Position numbers and translations under genes: made by a program
The notes under the pieces: model-generated
Database searches by the model: none
What the model was told of the DNA's origin: nothing
What the model saw: only the letters and a program-made list of their open reading frames with translations
In this document: piece after piece, positions 10,865 to 22,380 of the stretch
Numbering within the stretch: the stretch's first letter is position 1
How the letters are laid out: each line of letters begins with the position of its first letter
Assembly: GCA_002633025.1 (NCBI GenBank)
Contig: NMRB01000012.1
Location: forward strand, 337,114-401,113
DNA: 64,000 nucleotides
Direction: 5' to 3'
Source: Notospermus geniculatus
Taxonomy: Eukaryota > Nemertea > Pilidiophora > Heteronemertea > Lineidae

Positions 10865-13800
10865 ATGAGCGATATTGACCCTAAAAAGCTCAAAGTTGCT
10901 GAGCTGAAAGAGGAGCTGAAAAAGCGTGGCCTCGATACGAAAGGGACAAAGGCCGTGCTTGCGAAGCGCCTTGCAGAGGCCTTATCTGAAGAACGCGGTG
11001 ACGAAGAAGATGTAGAAGAAGGTACGAACAGCTCCATGACTCTGTTTAGCTTTTTGAGCTATTTAATGCAGTAGTGGTGTGCGTAGCCTAGGCCTACATC
11101 ATTCCTAATATGTTTCGATTTGATTCGAGGAGTGGAATGGCCAGTGTGACCTTGACCTTTTCTGCAGCAACAACAGACAGCTATAGACGGGTTGCATTCT
11201 GCTGTTTTTGTTTACAAAATTACGTCATCAACGGCGCCAGTTTGCGTGCGCACGTCAAACGACGTAACGTCATTGGTGGAACAGGGCGCCAATTTGCGCA
11301 CGCAGCATGTTTACATCGTGTGATGACGTCATTGAATATCCATCTATAGGCCTAGACATGGCCCAGAATTAACGGGACACCCGGTCCAGTTTTCGACCAT
11401 CTCCTAAAGATGTAAGCAGAAATCAGATTTAGCGTGCCAATAATTTTATTCTTTTTGGCCATTGGAAAGAGGATTACTTCTGGATATTGGCAATCCAAAA
11501 ATTTTGGGACCCAAATGATCGAAGATTTAGAAACGAGTGATTTTATTGAGGCAATCATCAGAAAAATGGTCAAAATTCATGTGTGCGGCGGGCGTGACGT
11601 TACGTCATTGACGTCACGACGCAACAGAAATCCACAGCTTTCCCAAGGCAAAACATGTGTTGTGCAAACATAAGAACCAAAATTTCAACTTCAATCGATC
11701 TGTACACACGTATTGAGGAGATACACGCCGTGTTGTCTACATGGGGATGATCTAGAGATCTCGTACTCCGTTTTGATGGGTGGTGGGTTCACTTTCATAG
11801 CGTAGTTTTTATGCACTAATCGTCTGAAAATAGGTGTCATGTCAATCTATGTAAACATAGGTCCGCTAATTCTGGGCCATGTCTATAGGCTGTAGGCTAT
11901 TGCTGCCACTCGCGTTCGCAGGTGGGATTGCCTGTGCCAGGCTGTGGTGTGAGGAAAAGCCAGCCAGGTCAAATGCTTCAGAATTCCCATGTCAGATGTG
12001 GCGTTTGTGTCAATTGTTTTTGCCATTTGTATTGTTTGCCCACTGCTGATAACAGATAAGTTTGTTTTTTTCTTTTTGCAGGCAATACTTCATTCCCAGA
12101 GCATTTAGACACTACAACAGAAGATGTGGAAGATGATCTACCACCACCACCAATTCAACAAGAACAGTTAGAGCCTGAAAATGAGCCGCAACCAGAACCT
12201 TTACCTCTCGCTGTTGAACCTGAGGTAGAGGAGCCACCAGCTCCTTGNCGCTGGAGACCAGGAAATGAAAACTGAAGAGCAAAAACCAGAAGGTGATCAA
12301 GGTGGACACGATGAAGGCCAAGGTAATGTTAATTCGTACTCCAAAACAATTGGTCGTTTAAGTGATGTGTGAATTCAAAATTGTCCTTCATCCTAATTGT
12401 TTGCTTATCGGTTTACCTGATGTGTTGGTGTTTTTGAAACCATCCATCCTGTTACCTATTTCTAGAGAAGAAAGACCGTGAAGATCGCCGAGAGAGAAAG
12501 CGTCGCCGCTCACGTTCAAGATCACCAAGAAGGCGTTCCAGGTCCCGGGAGCGAGATGGAGACAGAGACCGCAGAGATAGACACCGTCACAGGTAGTTAC
12601 TTCTGACTAGTCAATCAATTTGTTCTCCCAGCAACTGCCTCCCTTGTAGCTCCTGAAAATGCTTGCAATGAACAGTTTATTCTTCAGAGCACCTTCCATA
12701 GTCTGCTGAAAATGGGTGGGGAAGGTTTTGTCTGTTCTAAAATGTTGGAATGTTCATTGCATGCATTGGGTGCACCTACTAGATTTTACCTCTAGTCAGT
12801 TTGATGGATGTTCCTCTTAAATACTGTCAGTTAGATTTATAATCCTTCTTGTGCTTACCACGCATATTCTTAACTGACGAGATGCTTTACCTCATAAAGA
12901 TTTGGTACAAACTTAGTTCTGATAAAAGATTCTGCCAGGGACTTGTGTAATGGTGCTCAGTTTGACAATGTAATACAAATGATGCCTTGTGGCTGAGGAC
13001 ATCATGGAGTTGCAGTTCTCTACCACTGCTGACCTTTCCAGAAAGTTATGCTTAATAGAATACTGGAGAAAAAGTAGGACAAGACTTATTTGTATGGTTC
13101 AGATAAAGAACCACTGAATAAAAATTTTGTCTAGTAGGTCTCTGGTGTAATATTTGTGGTCTTCTGGGACCAAGTTGAACAAAATAGCTTCGTCCAGTTG
13201 GTCTTTGGATAATATTGTGGTGTTCTGGGACCATGTTGAAACAAATATTTGCGTACATGTCTGTTGGAAAAATTAGCTTGACCTTCATTTTCCTGATTGA
13301 TTTTGGTAGCACTGTTTTTCACTTTTGAGTAGGTCTCGCTCCAGATCGCAAGAAAATGATGATAAGAATCACAGGTCCAGGTCGAGAGATCGCCACAGGC
13401 ATAGGTATCAAAATCAAACATTCACTGCTTCTGTCACTGTGTGGTGCCTAACTCCCTGGAAATATCCATTTAGTAATGCCTTCTCTTGCGAACTGATTGT
13501 TTGCAACATTTCGCCCCCAAATGGATATTTCTTGGGTTGAATCCGATTTCTTTGGAAAACAATTTTGTGTATCTGAATTTTTAAAAAAAACTGACATTTT
13601 GTCTTGCACTCACGTTGAAATCTGAAATTTGACCTAAGAGCTTTTGAAAATTGTCAGTCAGTATCACTTCACTACCAACAATCATATCAACCAGTGTGGT
13701 TCTTTACCATGATCCTTTTGCACTTCAATTTTTCATATCATCTATCCAGAAAGTCATTTTGTTTCTAGAAGAGAAAACTAAGTTCTAAAAAGAATGCACC

Positions 13801-16800
13801 TGATGCTAAGACAGAGACTAGAATATGCCTGGTGATTTTGTTTACTGAATGTTCTTATTTTAGTAGGAATAACTGTGAATAGAAAACTGTGCATTTTTGT
13901 CGGAATACTGCTCCCCATTTTCGAAGCTAACAGCATATTTTGCTTTTAAGGTCGCGCAGTCAGTCCCCGCCCCGACAAAGATGGAGGGGAGGCTTCAACC
14001 AACAGCCTGTTGAGATGGAATCTGATGACTGGGTACATCTTACAACAACACAACTGGACAGATGTAAGTTTCATCTGAGAACAATGTTTTGCACTGTCAC
14101 TGGAAACAGTATACACTTGATGGAGATCGAAATGACCACGTAAATTAGATGTTTTTCGATACCATTCACTGTTGGGAATACTTGACGACAGGTCAACACC
14201 TCTGAATACAATTCTAGCCACTGAAAGGAGATATTTTTTATGTACCCGTAACTTTATTTTGTGCCTTCTTGTTTGCAGATAACTCGGATCTGAATTTGAA
14301 GATTGATGGATCTGGAGTCAAGGCTCACCCACTCACCGTTGAAGGATTTGCTTTTATGTGGGGTGGAGCCAGAGCAACTTACGGTGTTGGATATGGCAAG
14401 GTTGGATTTGAAGTAAAGGTAAGGAACAAATATCTCAAAAGTTTAATTCTTATATCTTGCATCCAGCTGTGGTTTCCTTGATCCTACTGACCAGTGAAAA
14501 ATTCTGGCTTACTTTTATACTTGATCGTTTCAGATTTTGGATGAACTGAATGTCAGCCACCTTCCTCCAGAAGAAACAAGCACACATGTTGTTAGGGTTG
14601 GCTGGTCGATTGATGCTACTTCAACTCAACTTGGTAAGTTAAAGAATCATGTCATGGAATTTATGCGTGCATGTTGTTACATGTAAATAAATAACATGAT
14701 ATCTTTTGGACATTTCTTGATTGACAATAAATGTTCTGTATTGCTATTTTAGGTGAAGAGCCATTCTCATATGGTTTTGGTGGAACTGGCAAAGCTTCAG
14801 AAAGTTGCAAATTCAAGAACTATGGTGAAGCCTTTGGCTTAGATGATGTTTTAGGCTGCTATGTGGTACGTTTATCATAGTCACAGTTGATAGAATTGCA
14901 CTCAACGCGAGACACATTTTAATATGTCAATACTATTGACATTTGTAATGATTTAAAGGCGAGACACACGATGTACCCAGACTTTGTGGCTTGGTGCAAT
15001 TACAATCTCGCTAGAGTAAACTAGCTAAGTCTGTGGTGGATACTTTACCCTGGTAGTGCTTTCTTCAGTGTGTTTTCACCATGACTAACAATGACACGTT
15101 TGTCATAACTGACTGAAATTTATTGTAACAAGTTCATGTGAACAGAGGATGAATGCATTGCTCACAAAGAGGGAGCAGATATTGGAATGTAAACCTGTGT
15201 GTGATTTGAGAAATAACTAAACCGATATCTGTCTTCTTTCAGGACTTCGAGTGTGACCCAATTATCCTCTCCTTCACAAAGAATGGCACAGATCTTGGCC
15301 CTTGCTTTGAGGTGCCATATGACAAACTTGATGGCAGGGCACTGTTCCCCCATGTTCTCACTAAGAACTGTGAATTTGAGTGCAATTTCGGTCAGAATGA
15401 GGTATGGAAATTTCAGATATTGCCATTGGTATAGTTGAGATGTTGTTGAGACAGTCAGCTGTGGTACACCACTCCAGATGTCAGTTCTTGGAGAACAGCT
15501 TTAAAAGTATCACAGAGATGTAAAGGTGTGGAATGTTTCAATCCAGCCATATACTTGATACTTGATGTGTCTTACTTTGGATTCATCAGCCATTTGAATT
15601 GGTCTGAACGTTCATTATTTCTTTGAAAGAATCTGACACTCTGTGAGATGAAGTTAAAAAATGGTCGTCTTTTCTAGGAACCATGGTTCCCCTTATTGGA
15701 GGGTTACAGTTTTATTGAAAGCTACCCATTTGAGTCCCGCGTGCGAGGAGCTCTGCCACCGGAGAAGAAGGAAGACTGTGAGATGTTGATGATGTGTGGT
15801 CTACCCGGCTGTGGAAAAACCACTTGGGCTGAGAAACATTCACAGGCAAATCCGGAAAAGAGACACGTGATTCTTGGTACCAACAACATTATTGATAAAA
15901 TGAAGGTGGGTGTTTTGACGTTTCAAATTTAGAATTTTGCTGGTTTTGACTGACTATTACATGTATCAACAAGATTTNAGCAAAGGTAAAGTTATCCTCC
16001 GATAACTCTTATCCACCGATAAATATCCCCTATCCACCGATAGTTAACCAACCGATAACTTTGGGTTGTTCAAAGCATGGATTGAGGTGTAGGTAACTAT
16101 CGGTGGATTTATCGGTGCAATATCCCATAATGCATCAGTATATTTCCCATAATGCAGTGCAAAATTTCACAACATCCTGTTGAGACAGGTATTGCGCAAT
16201 CACTCCACTCAGTGAGTGCCAGTTTCATGCAAATTGTCAGTGGTGCAAAATATCAGAATTCTGTCAGTGAAATAGCTAGGCCTATTAAATCTTGGCTGGG
16301 TTTAATACCGGCTACTGACACTTATCTCTTTTAATGAAGGTGTACTATGATGAGTAATTTTTATAGGTGGAACGCATTGCGAGACCAGGGGCAGAGCACA
16401 TCTGAGGCAGTTATGTGACAATTTCTCTCAGTAGGCCTATAGTCCAGAATGCAGTCATGTATTTTCATCTTTCATTTCATAAACTGTGATTTTTGAACAC
16501 ATTTTCCAGAGAGAGAACTAATTGAATATGACCTGATTGAAGATTTGAATTTTTTAGTGCTACCACATGTGGTCAATTTAATATGCCTATAATATCTGAA
16601 TCTTGAAAAAAACAGCAAATTGGGGGGGGGGATCCTGTGTCAGACCTAGTCATTATTGAACATTTCAGATCCAAAAACCAAGTGGAACTAATATATTCTC
16701 ACGTTCCAATGTTGAATCAGTGACACTGATGCTTGTGCAATATGGACATGATGGAAAATGGGGTGAGGCTCTAGAGTGAGTGCATCAACATGGTGCAATA

Positions 16801-19800
16801 TGGTAAATGACTATGACGTCATGACGCTATGACACACAGAGACAGAGGTGGGGTCAGTCAGTACAGTGACCTTGGCCTACAGTCTTCAGCATGTTCAGTG
16901 GATGTGTGACTCTCATTGCATGCATTGTGTGTGGATGTGCTGTGTGGAGGGGGAATTATCTGATGATGTTTTGTAGGCCTTTGTTTGGACATGATGATAG
17001 GTATGTATTTTGTTATATCTTGGCCTAGGCCATACCATGATTAGTCAAAGACTTTGATGGGCCCAATTTACATGATTTAGGCCTAGGCCTACCAATATTT
17101 TGATGGCAACTTGGCAATGCAATGCAAATACCCTGCCCACCCTCTGTACAAAATACACTTGACAGTGTAGGTAGGGGCCTAGGGGCCTAAGGAAGGCAAC
17201 TCACTGACAACATAGGCCTATTGGCTGGCACTGCAGTCTCTCTCACTCTTGTTTTGAATGTTTTAGGAAGTTCCAAAAGTGAATTTCAAAGTTATGTGAC
17301 ATGGGCTTGATAATTTCACAAGGTTTGGATCTGAAGTGGATTTTCTGACATGTTGGCGGCCATTTTTTTCCTCCGATAACTCTTACCGACAAGATATCGG
17401 TACCCCAAGGGTTGGGTTAAAGTTATCGGTGATTTATCAGCAGTTAAAAGTTATCGTTGTTTTGAACAACCCAAATGCTATCGGTGGATAAAGTTAACAC
17501 GGGTTTATCCTCCGATAGCTGCTATCGGTGCTTTGAACAACCGGCCCCTGATCGACAAGTCCACTAAATGCTTGAACCGGCTGTTCGAGATTGCAGCACG
17601 CAAGAAGAGGAACTATATTCTGGATCAGGTAAAGCAGGAATAACAATGTCTCTTCCAGGTGTAGCAAGGAGAACTGGTGGTGCACATCCCTGCCAAATAC
17701 AACACGCTTCCCAAATGTCGTGTGCACAAGTTCGGCCATTCCAGGACAGCAGCAGAGGATACCATTTACACCTATACACATCCTCCCAAATATGTTGTGA
17801 ATGCATTAATATTGGCATCTATATATTGTTGTGAATGCATTAATATGGGCCTCTCATCCGGCACGACTCTGGGATTTTGACGTTATGTGGAATATACTGC
17901 ACAATGTATGGTGCTATTGTACATTAATGTCATTTCTTGACAACTTTACATGGCACATTGATTGCCGAAATTGAATGGATTATAAAAATTGTCGACAGGT
18001 AAGAAATGTTAGTGATTTTCAGCACAAACATTTGACCCCGCATATTGGATGAGGTGAGTATTGGGTAAGTATTGGTGAAAAATGGGGATGAAATGGGGTG
18101 GGGGATAAGTTAAGGGTCCCAAAACAATGAAGGTGAGTGAGTTTTCTTTTCTCAGTCAGTATTGGTTACATGGATATTAGGAGAGGTGTAGAAATGCCCC
18201 GGCAAGTCTCTACTAAGGCTTCAACATGTTTTCTGTGTAATGTTGTTGCATGTGGGTGTTCCTATATCCCTCCATTGAACTGCAGGTTTGGTTTATTTTT
18301 TGAAGTTCACAGGATGGTCGCTATGTCGGAACTAAGATTGTTGGATTACCTGTATATGATTACTGAAAAATGTGTCATCAATTTGGAGATCAAGGGATAT
18401 ATTCAAAAGTTACGACAATATGTTGGAATATCAGACTCGCCAACCCCTAGCAGTGCTATTATTCAGTACAGGATAGGATAAATCAGTTCAGTGGATATGC
18501 ATAGTGGATGATCATTACCTTAATAGGGACGAAATAATGGACAAAGCTCATTCTATGGAATATAAGTGCAGTAACTCGATTACTTGAGCCACGATTGAGC
18601 CGCAGCACAAAGGACTTCAACAACAGTTAAGTATTACACCTCGGTGAGGAACTGCGTATAGGGGTTGGCGAAGTCTGATCAGCGAGCGTTATGATAATAA
18701 AACATACGAAACAAGAAATAAATAACATTGCTGGTGTGCGGTCCAACTAACACAGCAATGATAGTCAAAATATAAGGTTGCAACTGGATTTTGTGTGGTA
18801 AGTACGGAAGATCTGGCATTTGTCCAGATCAGATGTTGAATGGCGGTTTCTTGTTGGAATCAGCTCGCTCTTGTGGCACTCGTGATTAATGTACTTTACC
18901 ATTGAGTTATTGCAGATGGCAGCGGACTGGCATGACGTGTCACTAGACATTATATGCTCTTGTGTCACTAGCAGTTCGTTGTTGAGGCCGAGCTAATGCT
19001 GATTGTTGTATTCTCTTATCCAAACATCAACAGACAAATGTGTATCCCTCAGCCCAGAGACGCAAAATGCGCCCTTTTGAAGGCTTTCAACGAAAAGCAG
19101 TAGTCATTGTTCCAACTGATGAGGAGTTTAAAACTCGTGTGGAAAAGCGCGAACAGGAGGAAGGAAAAGAAGTTCCTGACTCGGCAGTACTTGAAATGAA
19201 AGGTAGGCTCCGAGAGAGAAATGTGCAATTTCTGTTCTTGATTTTGCTTGTATTGTTGCTGCCTGGCTCCAGGTGGCTTTATGTATGGTATGAATGAATG
19301 CATGTGTGAATGATGCTTCTGCTAATCATCTATTTCTTTCAGATTCCTCACTTGTGATGGGTGGGCAAAAGCTCATCATTACATGTACTTCACAATGTGT
19401 ATTATCTTGTGTTGCAGCTAACTTCCAGTTACCCGAAGTAGGGAACCTGTTCGACTCTGTGGAGTTCATCGAACTGCAGCGAGATGAGGCATTGCCATTG
19501 GTCGAAGAGTACAACCGTGAAGGCAAGGCTGCTTTGCCCCCACAAGAGAAGAGATTCCGCCAAGACAACCGGGATGGAGGTCGATTTGGTGAGTGAATCA
19601 CTTCTGAGATGTAAAATTCTGAAATGTATCTAGATCTCCGGTGTATCCTATTTGGTAAAGTGTGTGACAGCAAATCTTTTCCCTTTATTATGAAAACCTG
19701 TAGTTTAGAAAATCAGGGATTGCTATTTTTGCAGGTGGTCGAGGAGGCGGAAGGTTTGATCGCCGAGGTGGTGGCGGAGGATGGGGAGATCGTGAAGGTA

Positions 19801-20925
19801 GTCGTGGACGAGATCGTGGGTATGGTGGCCGAGATGACCGACAAGGCGGTTACAACCGTGGGCGTGACCAGAGGGACCATCGCGATGACAGGCGAGGAGG
19901 TGGAGGTTTCAGAGGCCGTGGTATGTATAACTGAATATTGTCAGCGTTTTGGTTTGCTGCGTAACGCAACTGGGCTGAGTACCTCATAGGACAGGAACAC
20001 ACAAGAAATTTGAATAAGACAGTCAAATTGACGAATGTGACCAGTATCTTATGTACCGGTATCGTGCTTTTGTTTTTCAGGAAACCGTGGCTGGGATAGT
20101 GGTTATGATCGCAGGAATCAACAGGGTGGTGGATATGGTGGACGGGATCGTTATAATAGTGGTGGAAGTGGGGGACGTCAGGTTTGTGTTGAATAAAATG
20201 AATTAATTATATTGAAAATAGACAAGTTGTAAGTTTTCCAAACTCTGTATCTGGGTTCCTCTGCCCAGGTTTTTCCTCTTGCAGGGGTTTTGATATAAGT
20301 TGTGAAGTGTGAAATTATATTGCGTTTGGATTTTTCATTTTCCAGGCAAGCCGCTGGAGCCAGGACAACAGCAGAAATGACCGCCAGAGCAATTACTGGG
20401 GCAGCCAAGGCAGTTGGAACAAATCGTCATCTGACACTACGCCTAGCCAGACTTCCAACCAAGCACAGACCTGGAGTCAGCAGGGACAGTGGGGTCAAGG
20501 ACAGTGGGGTCAGCAAGGACAGTGGGGTCAAGGACAAGCAAATGCCTGGAACCAAAGCAGCTGGAATCAGGTAACTTCAAGGATTATTACTTGTCATAGG
20601 TGTTCCACCTTCCAGTGAGATGAAATCCTTCTAGTCCCAGTGCACAGGCTTAATTGGATGACTGTAAATGTAAAACATACTAGTTTCTCTTTTCATCTTG
20701 AAATTTACTTTGTTTCAGTGGCCTCAATACAGCCAGCAAAGCACTACAGCAACCACTGCAAGTTCAGGACAGACAGGGTCCTATGACCAGAATGCCTACA
20801 ACCAGAGCCAGCAGTACTACCAGCAATACTGGTCAAACCCTCAGAATTACAGCCAGTGGTACAATTATCAACAGCAACAGCAAACGGGCCAGACAGGTTC
20901 AGGCAGTCAGTCTGCACAGAAGTGA
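10865..20925 (+). CDS. HNRNPUL1: Heterogeneous nuclear ribonucleoprotein U-like protein
   Basis: Nuclear RNA- and chromatin-associated protein. Exons: 10865-11021, 12082-12322, 12466-12592, 13333-13404, 13951-14063, 14279-14418, 14534-14633, 14753-14865, 15243-15401, 15678-15905, a damaged exon ending at 17628, 19034-19202, 19418-19588, 19735-19920, 20081-20181, 20346-20570 and 20719-20925. Roughly 860 residues. Domain order: SAP ([17 protein letters not shown]), acidic/Pro linker, Arg-Ser tract ([11 protein letters not shown]), SPRY ([11 protein letters not shown]), P-loop kinase-like domain ([42 protein letters not shown]), RGG boxes, GQWGQ repeats and a Gln/Tyr-rich tail. Two faults: exon 2 needs one base removed beside the N at 12248 to stay open, and about 15 codons after IIDKMK are missing where a repeat abuts the next exon. 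The UL1/UL2/U choice is uncertain. Confidence 0.92.
11182..11348 (-). mobile_element. 167-bp MITE-like element, copy 2 (inverted)
   Basis: Reverse-complement copy of 8239-8405, same length, beginning TATAGACGG and ending CCATCTATA on the plus strand. It lies in the first intron of the hnRNP U-like gene, so the two copies flank the EFCAB2 gene and the bidirectional promoter in opposite orientation. Confidence 0.85.
11353..11885. mobile_element. 533-bp terminal-inverted-repeat element
   Basis: Left end TAGACATGGCCCAGAATTA matches the complement of the right end TAATTCTGGGCCATGTCTA, with the symmetry continuing for about 25 bp. It sits four bases (GGCC) from the 167-bp element. The interior has short ORFs on both strands without recognisable homology, so it is probably non-autonomous. 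Confidence 0.75.
15979..17548. mobile_element. Repeat block with TATCGGTGGATA motifs in an intron/exon of the hnRNP U-like gene
   Basis: Both ends contain inverted copies of ATCCACCGATA, ATCCTCCGATA and GGTTGTTCAAAGC (left end 15990-16080; right end complements at 17370-17545). The right end reads CTTTGAACAACCGGCCCC and runs straight into coding sequence at about 17546 without a splice acceptor. The left end begins next to a single N at 15978. Interior includes a G-run (16621-16630), TAGGCCTA clusters and no recognised ORF. Confidence 0.65.
17677..17880 (+). other. Unassigned ORF in an intron of the hnRNP U-like gene
   Basis: An open frame containing [19 protein letters not shown] and [17 protein letters not shown] follows a possible acceptor (TCTTCCAG near 17658) but is crossed upstream by a TAG. 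I do not recognise the protein. It may be a transposon remnant or chance ORF. Its tail overlaps a tandem duplication of TTGTGAATGCATTAATAT (about 17794-17850). Confidence 0.2.
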
Positions 20926-22380
20926 AGTTGAGTACTGCTGGGTTCTGAAGTTTTTGTTGCCAGGATATGGAAATGTGTATGCCATGGCTGGTGTGCACCA
21001 CTCAATGCTGAACTAAGATGTGAAATATGTCCCCGACTGTACGGTAGTTTGATGTGAGAAGAGAGATGATTGGTCATGTTGTGTGAATGACTGCTGTGTG
21101 GAGATAGGTTCTGCGAAGTAGGTTTAAGAATTCTTGTGCACGACGAGACATCTTCATTACGGTAGTATACGCTGTTTTTAACTGCACATTTTATGAATGT
21201 TAGGTCTCATTTTCCCAGCCATGTAAAATGCCATTTTGTCCCGCAGACTTACTTGTGTGCTTGACCACTAAGAGTAAGAAATGTGGAATCTAAAAATATA
21301 TATTTGATTATTGTTGTATCTTCTGATGTGTACATAAAAAAAAGATCATGGCTATAGACACATTTAGTCTCTTTGGTTCGTGTTGTTTTCCTCATCAGCC
21401 CCTCATATTCCATTGTTGTCTTGTTCCTAGACAGAGCAGTCAAAATTGTCAGTTTATTTTAGTCTGTGGTGCATGATTTTTGATAGACGTGAAGTGTTAA
21501 GTAAGCAAGTTTCCATATGTGTTCATTGCATTCCGATACTCGTTACACAAATGTAAGAGAACTGAAATCAAGAGATTGCCACACTTCCCACTTTCCCAGA
21601 CCTTCTTACTAATTACATGTCTTCAGGATGTGCGGTAAATTTGGTCCTGCAAGACTTGTGAGAACTATATTCAAGCTGTTTATTTTCCATTTGTATATAG
21701 GTNCAGGGTGGTGAACCTTCAGAACAGACATTTTTGAGTGTATTACTTGCTCCATGTGTTAAATTCTTTACCTTGGGAAATGTGTAGAACTGCTGAAGCA
21801 ATCTGGATTGGATTACATTATTGAGCAATGGAGGTGGTATTCGAGTCGAAACATTCCAAAATGATCTTTTGCTCTCAATGGTAGGCCTAAGATATGGTTG
21901 CACCTATAGTCAGCTCTTATCTTCCTCATCCAATTTGATATTCATGGTGCATGACATGACATTGTGGTGACAACCTGAGACAGGCAAACAAATTGGGTTT
22001 CCCGTCTAGGCCAGATAAAAAAATCTTTAGCATCAGTCATACTTGTAAAAAGTGAGGAGGGATTTTTTTTCAAATGTTTTTAAAATTTTCATACTGAAAT
22101 GTGATCATCAAAAGATTTGAAGCCTTGCAGCTTCCATACAAACAACTTCCATACAAACCCTTAGGAACAAACCATTATTAATTAGAAACCTTTAAGAAAA
22201 GGTTTTTATTTCAAACAGTACTAATACAAGTCATGGCCCTATGATTGCTATTGAGGATCGTCAGAGTTTGTGCTAAAATGGTAAAACTAGGAGAAAAAAA
22301 TGAAGAAAAAAAAATTCTTTTGAGGCGCCAAGAAAATTTGAGGCGGGAGGTGATGCTAAACTAAACATTTTTTTTATCTG
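20926..22380 (+). other. hnRNP U-like 3' UTR and downstream flank
   Basis: No coding exon was recognised. A single N lies at 21703. I found no canonical AATAAA within the first kilobase after the stop, so the transcript end is undefined. Confidence 0.4.

Noticed and set aside
11434-11673. Open frames on both strands inside the 533-bp element
   Set aside because: Short, overlapping on opposite strands, no recognised transposase motif; chance frames in a non-autonomous repeat.
18137-18481. 114-codon open frame in an intron of the hnRNP U-like gene
   Set aside because: No recognised domain, no matching splice phases with the neighbouring exons, and composition like intron sequence.
19326-19673. 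Minus-strand open frame of 115 codons
   Set aside because: Antisense shadow of the hnRNP U-like exon at 19418-19588.
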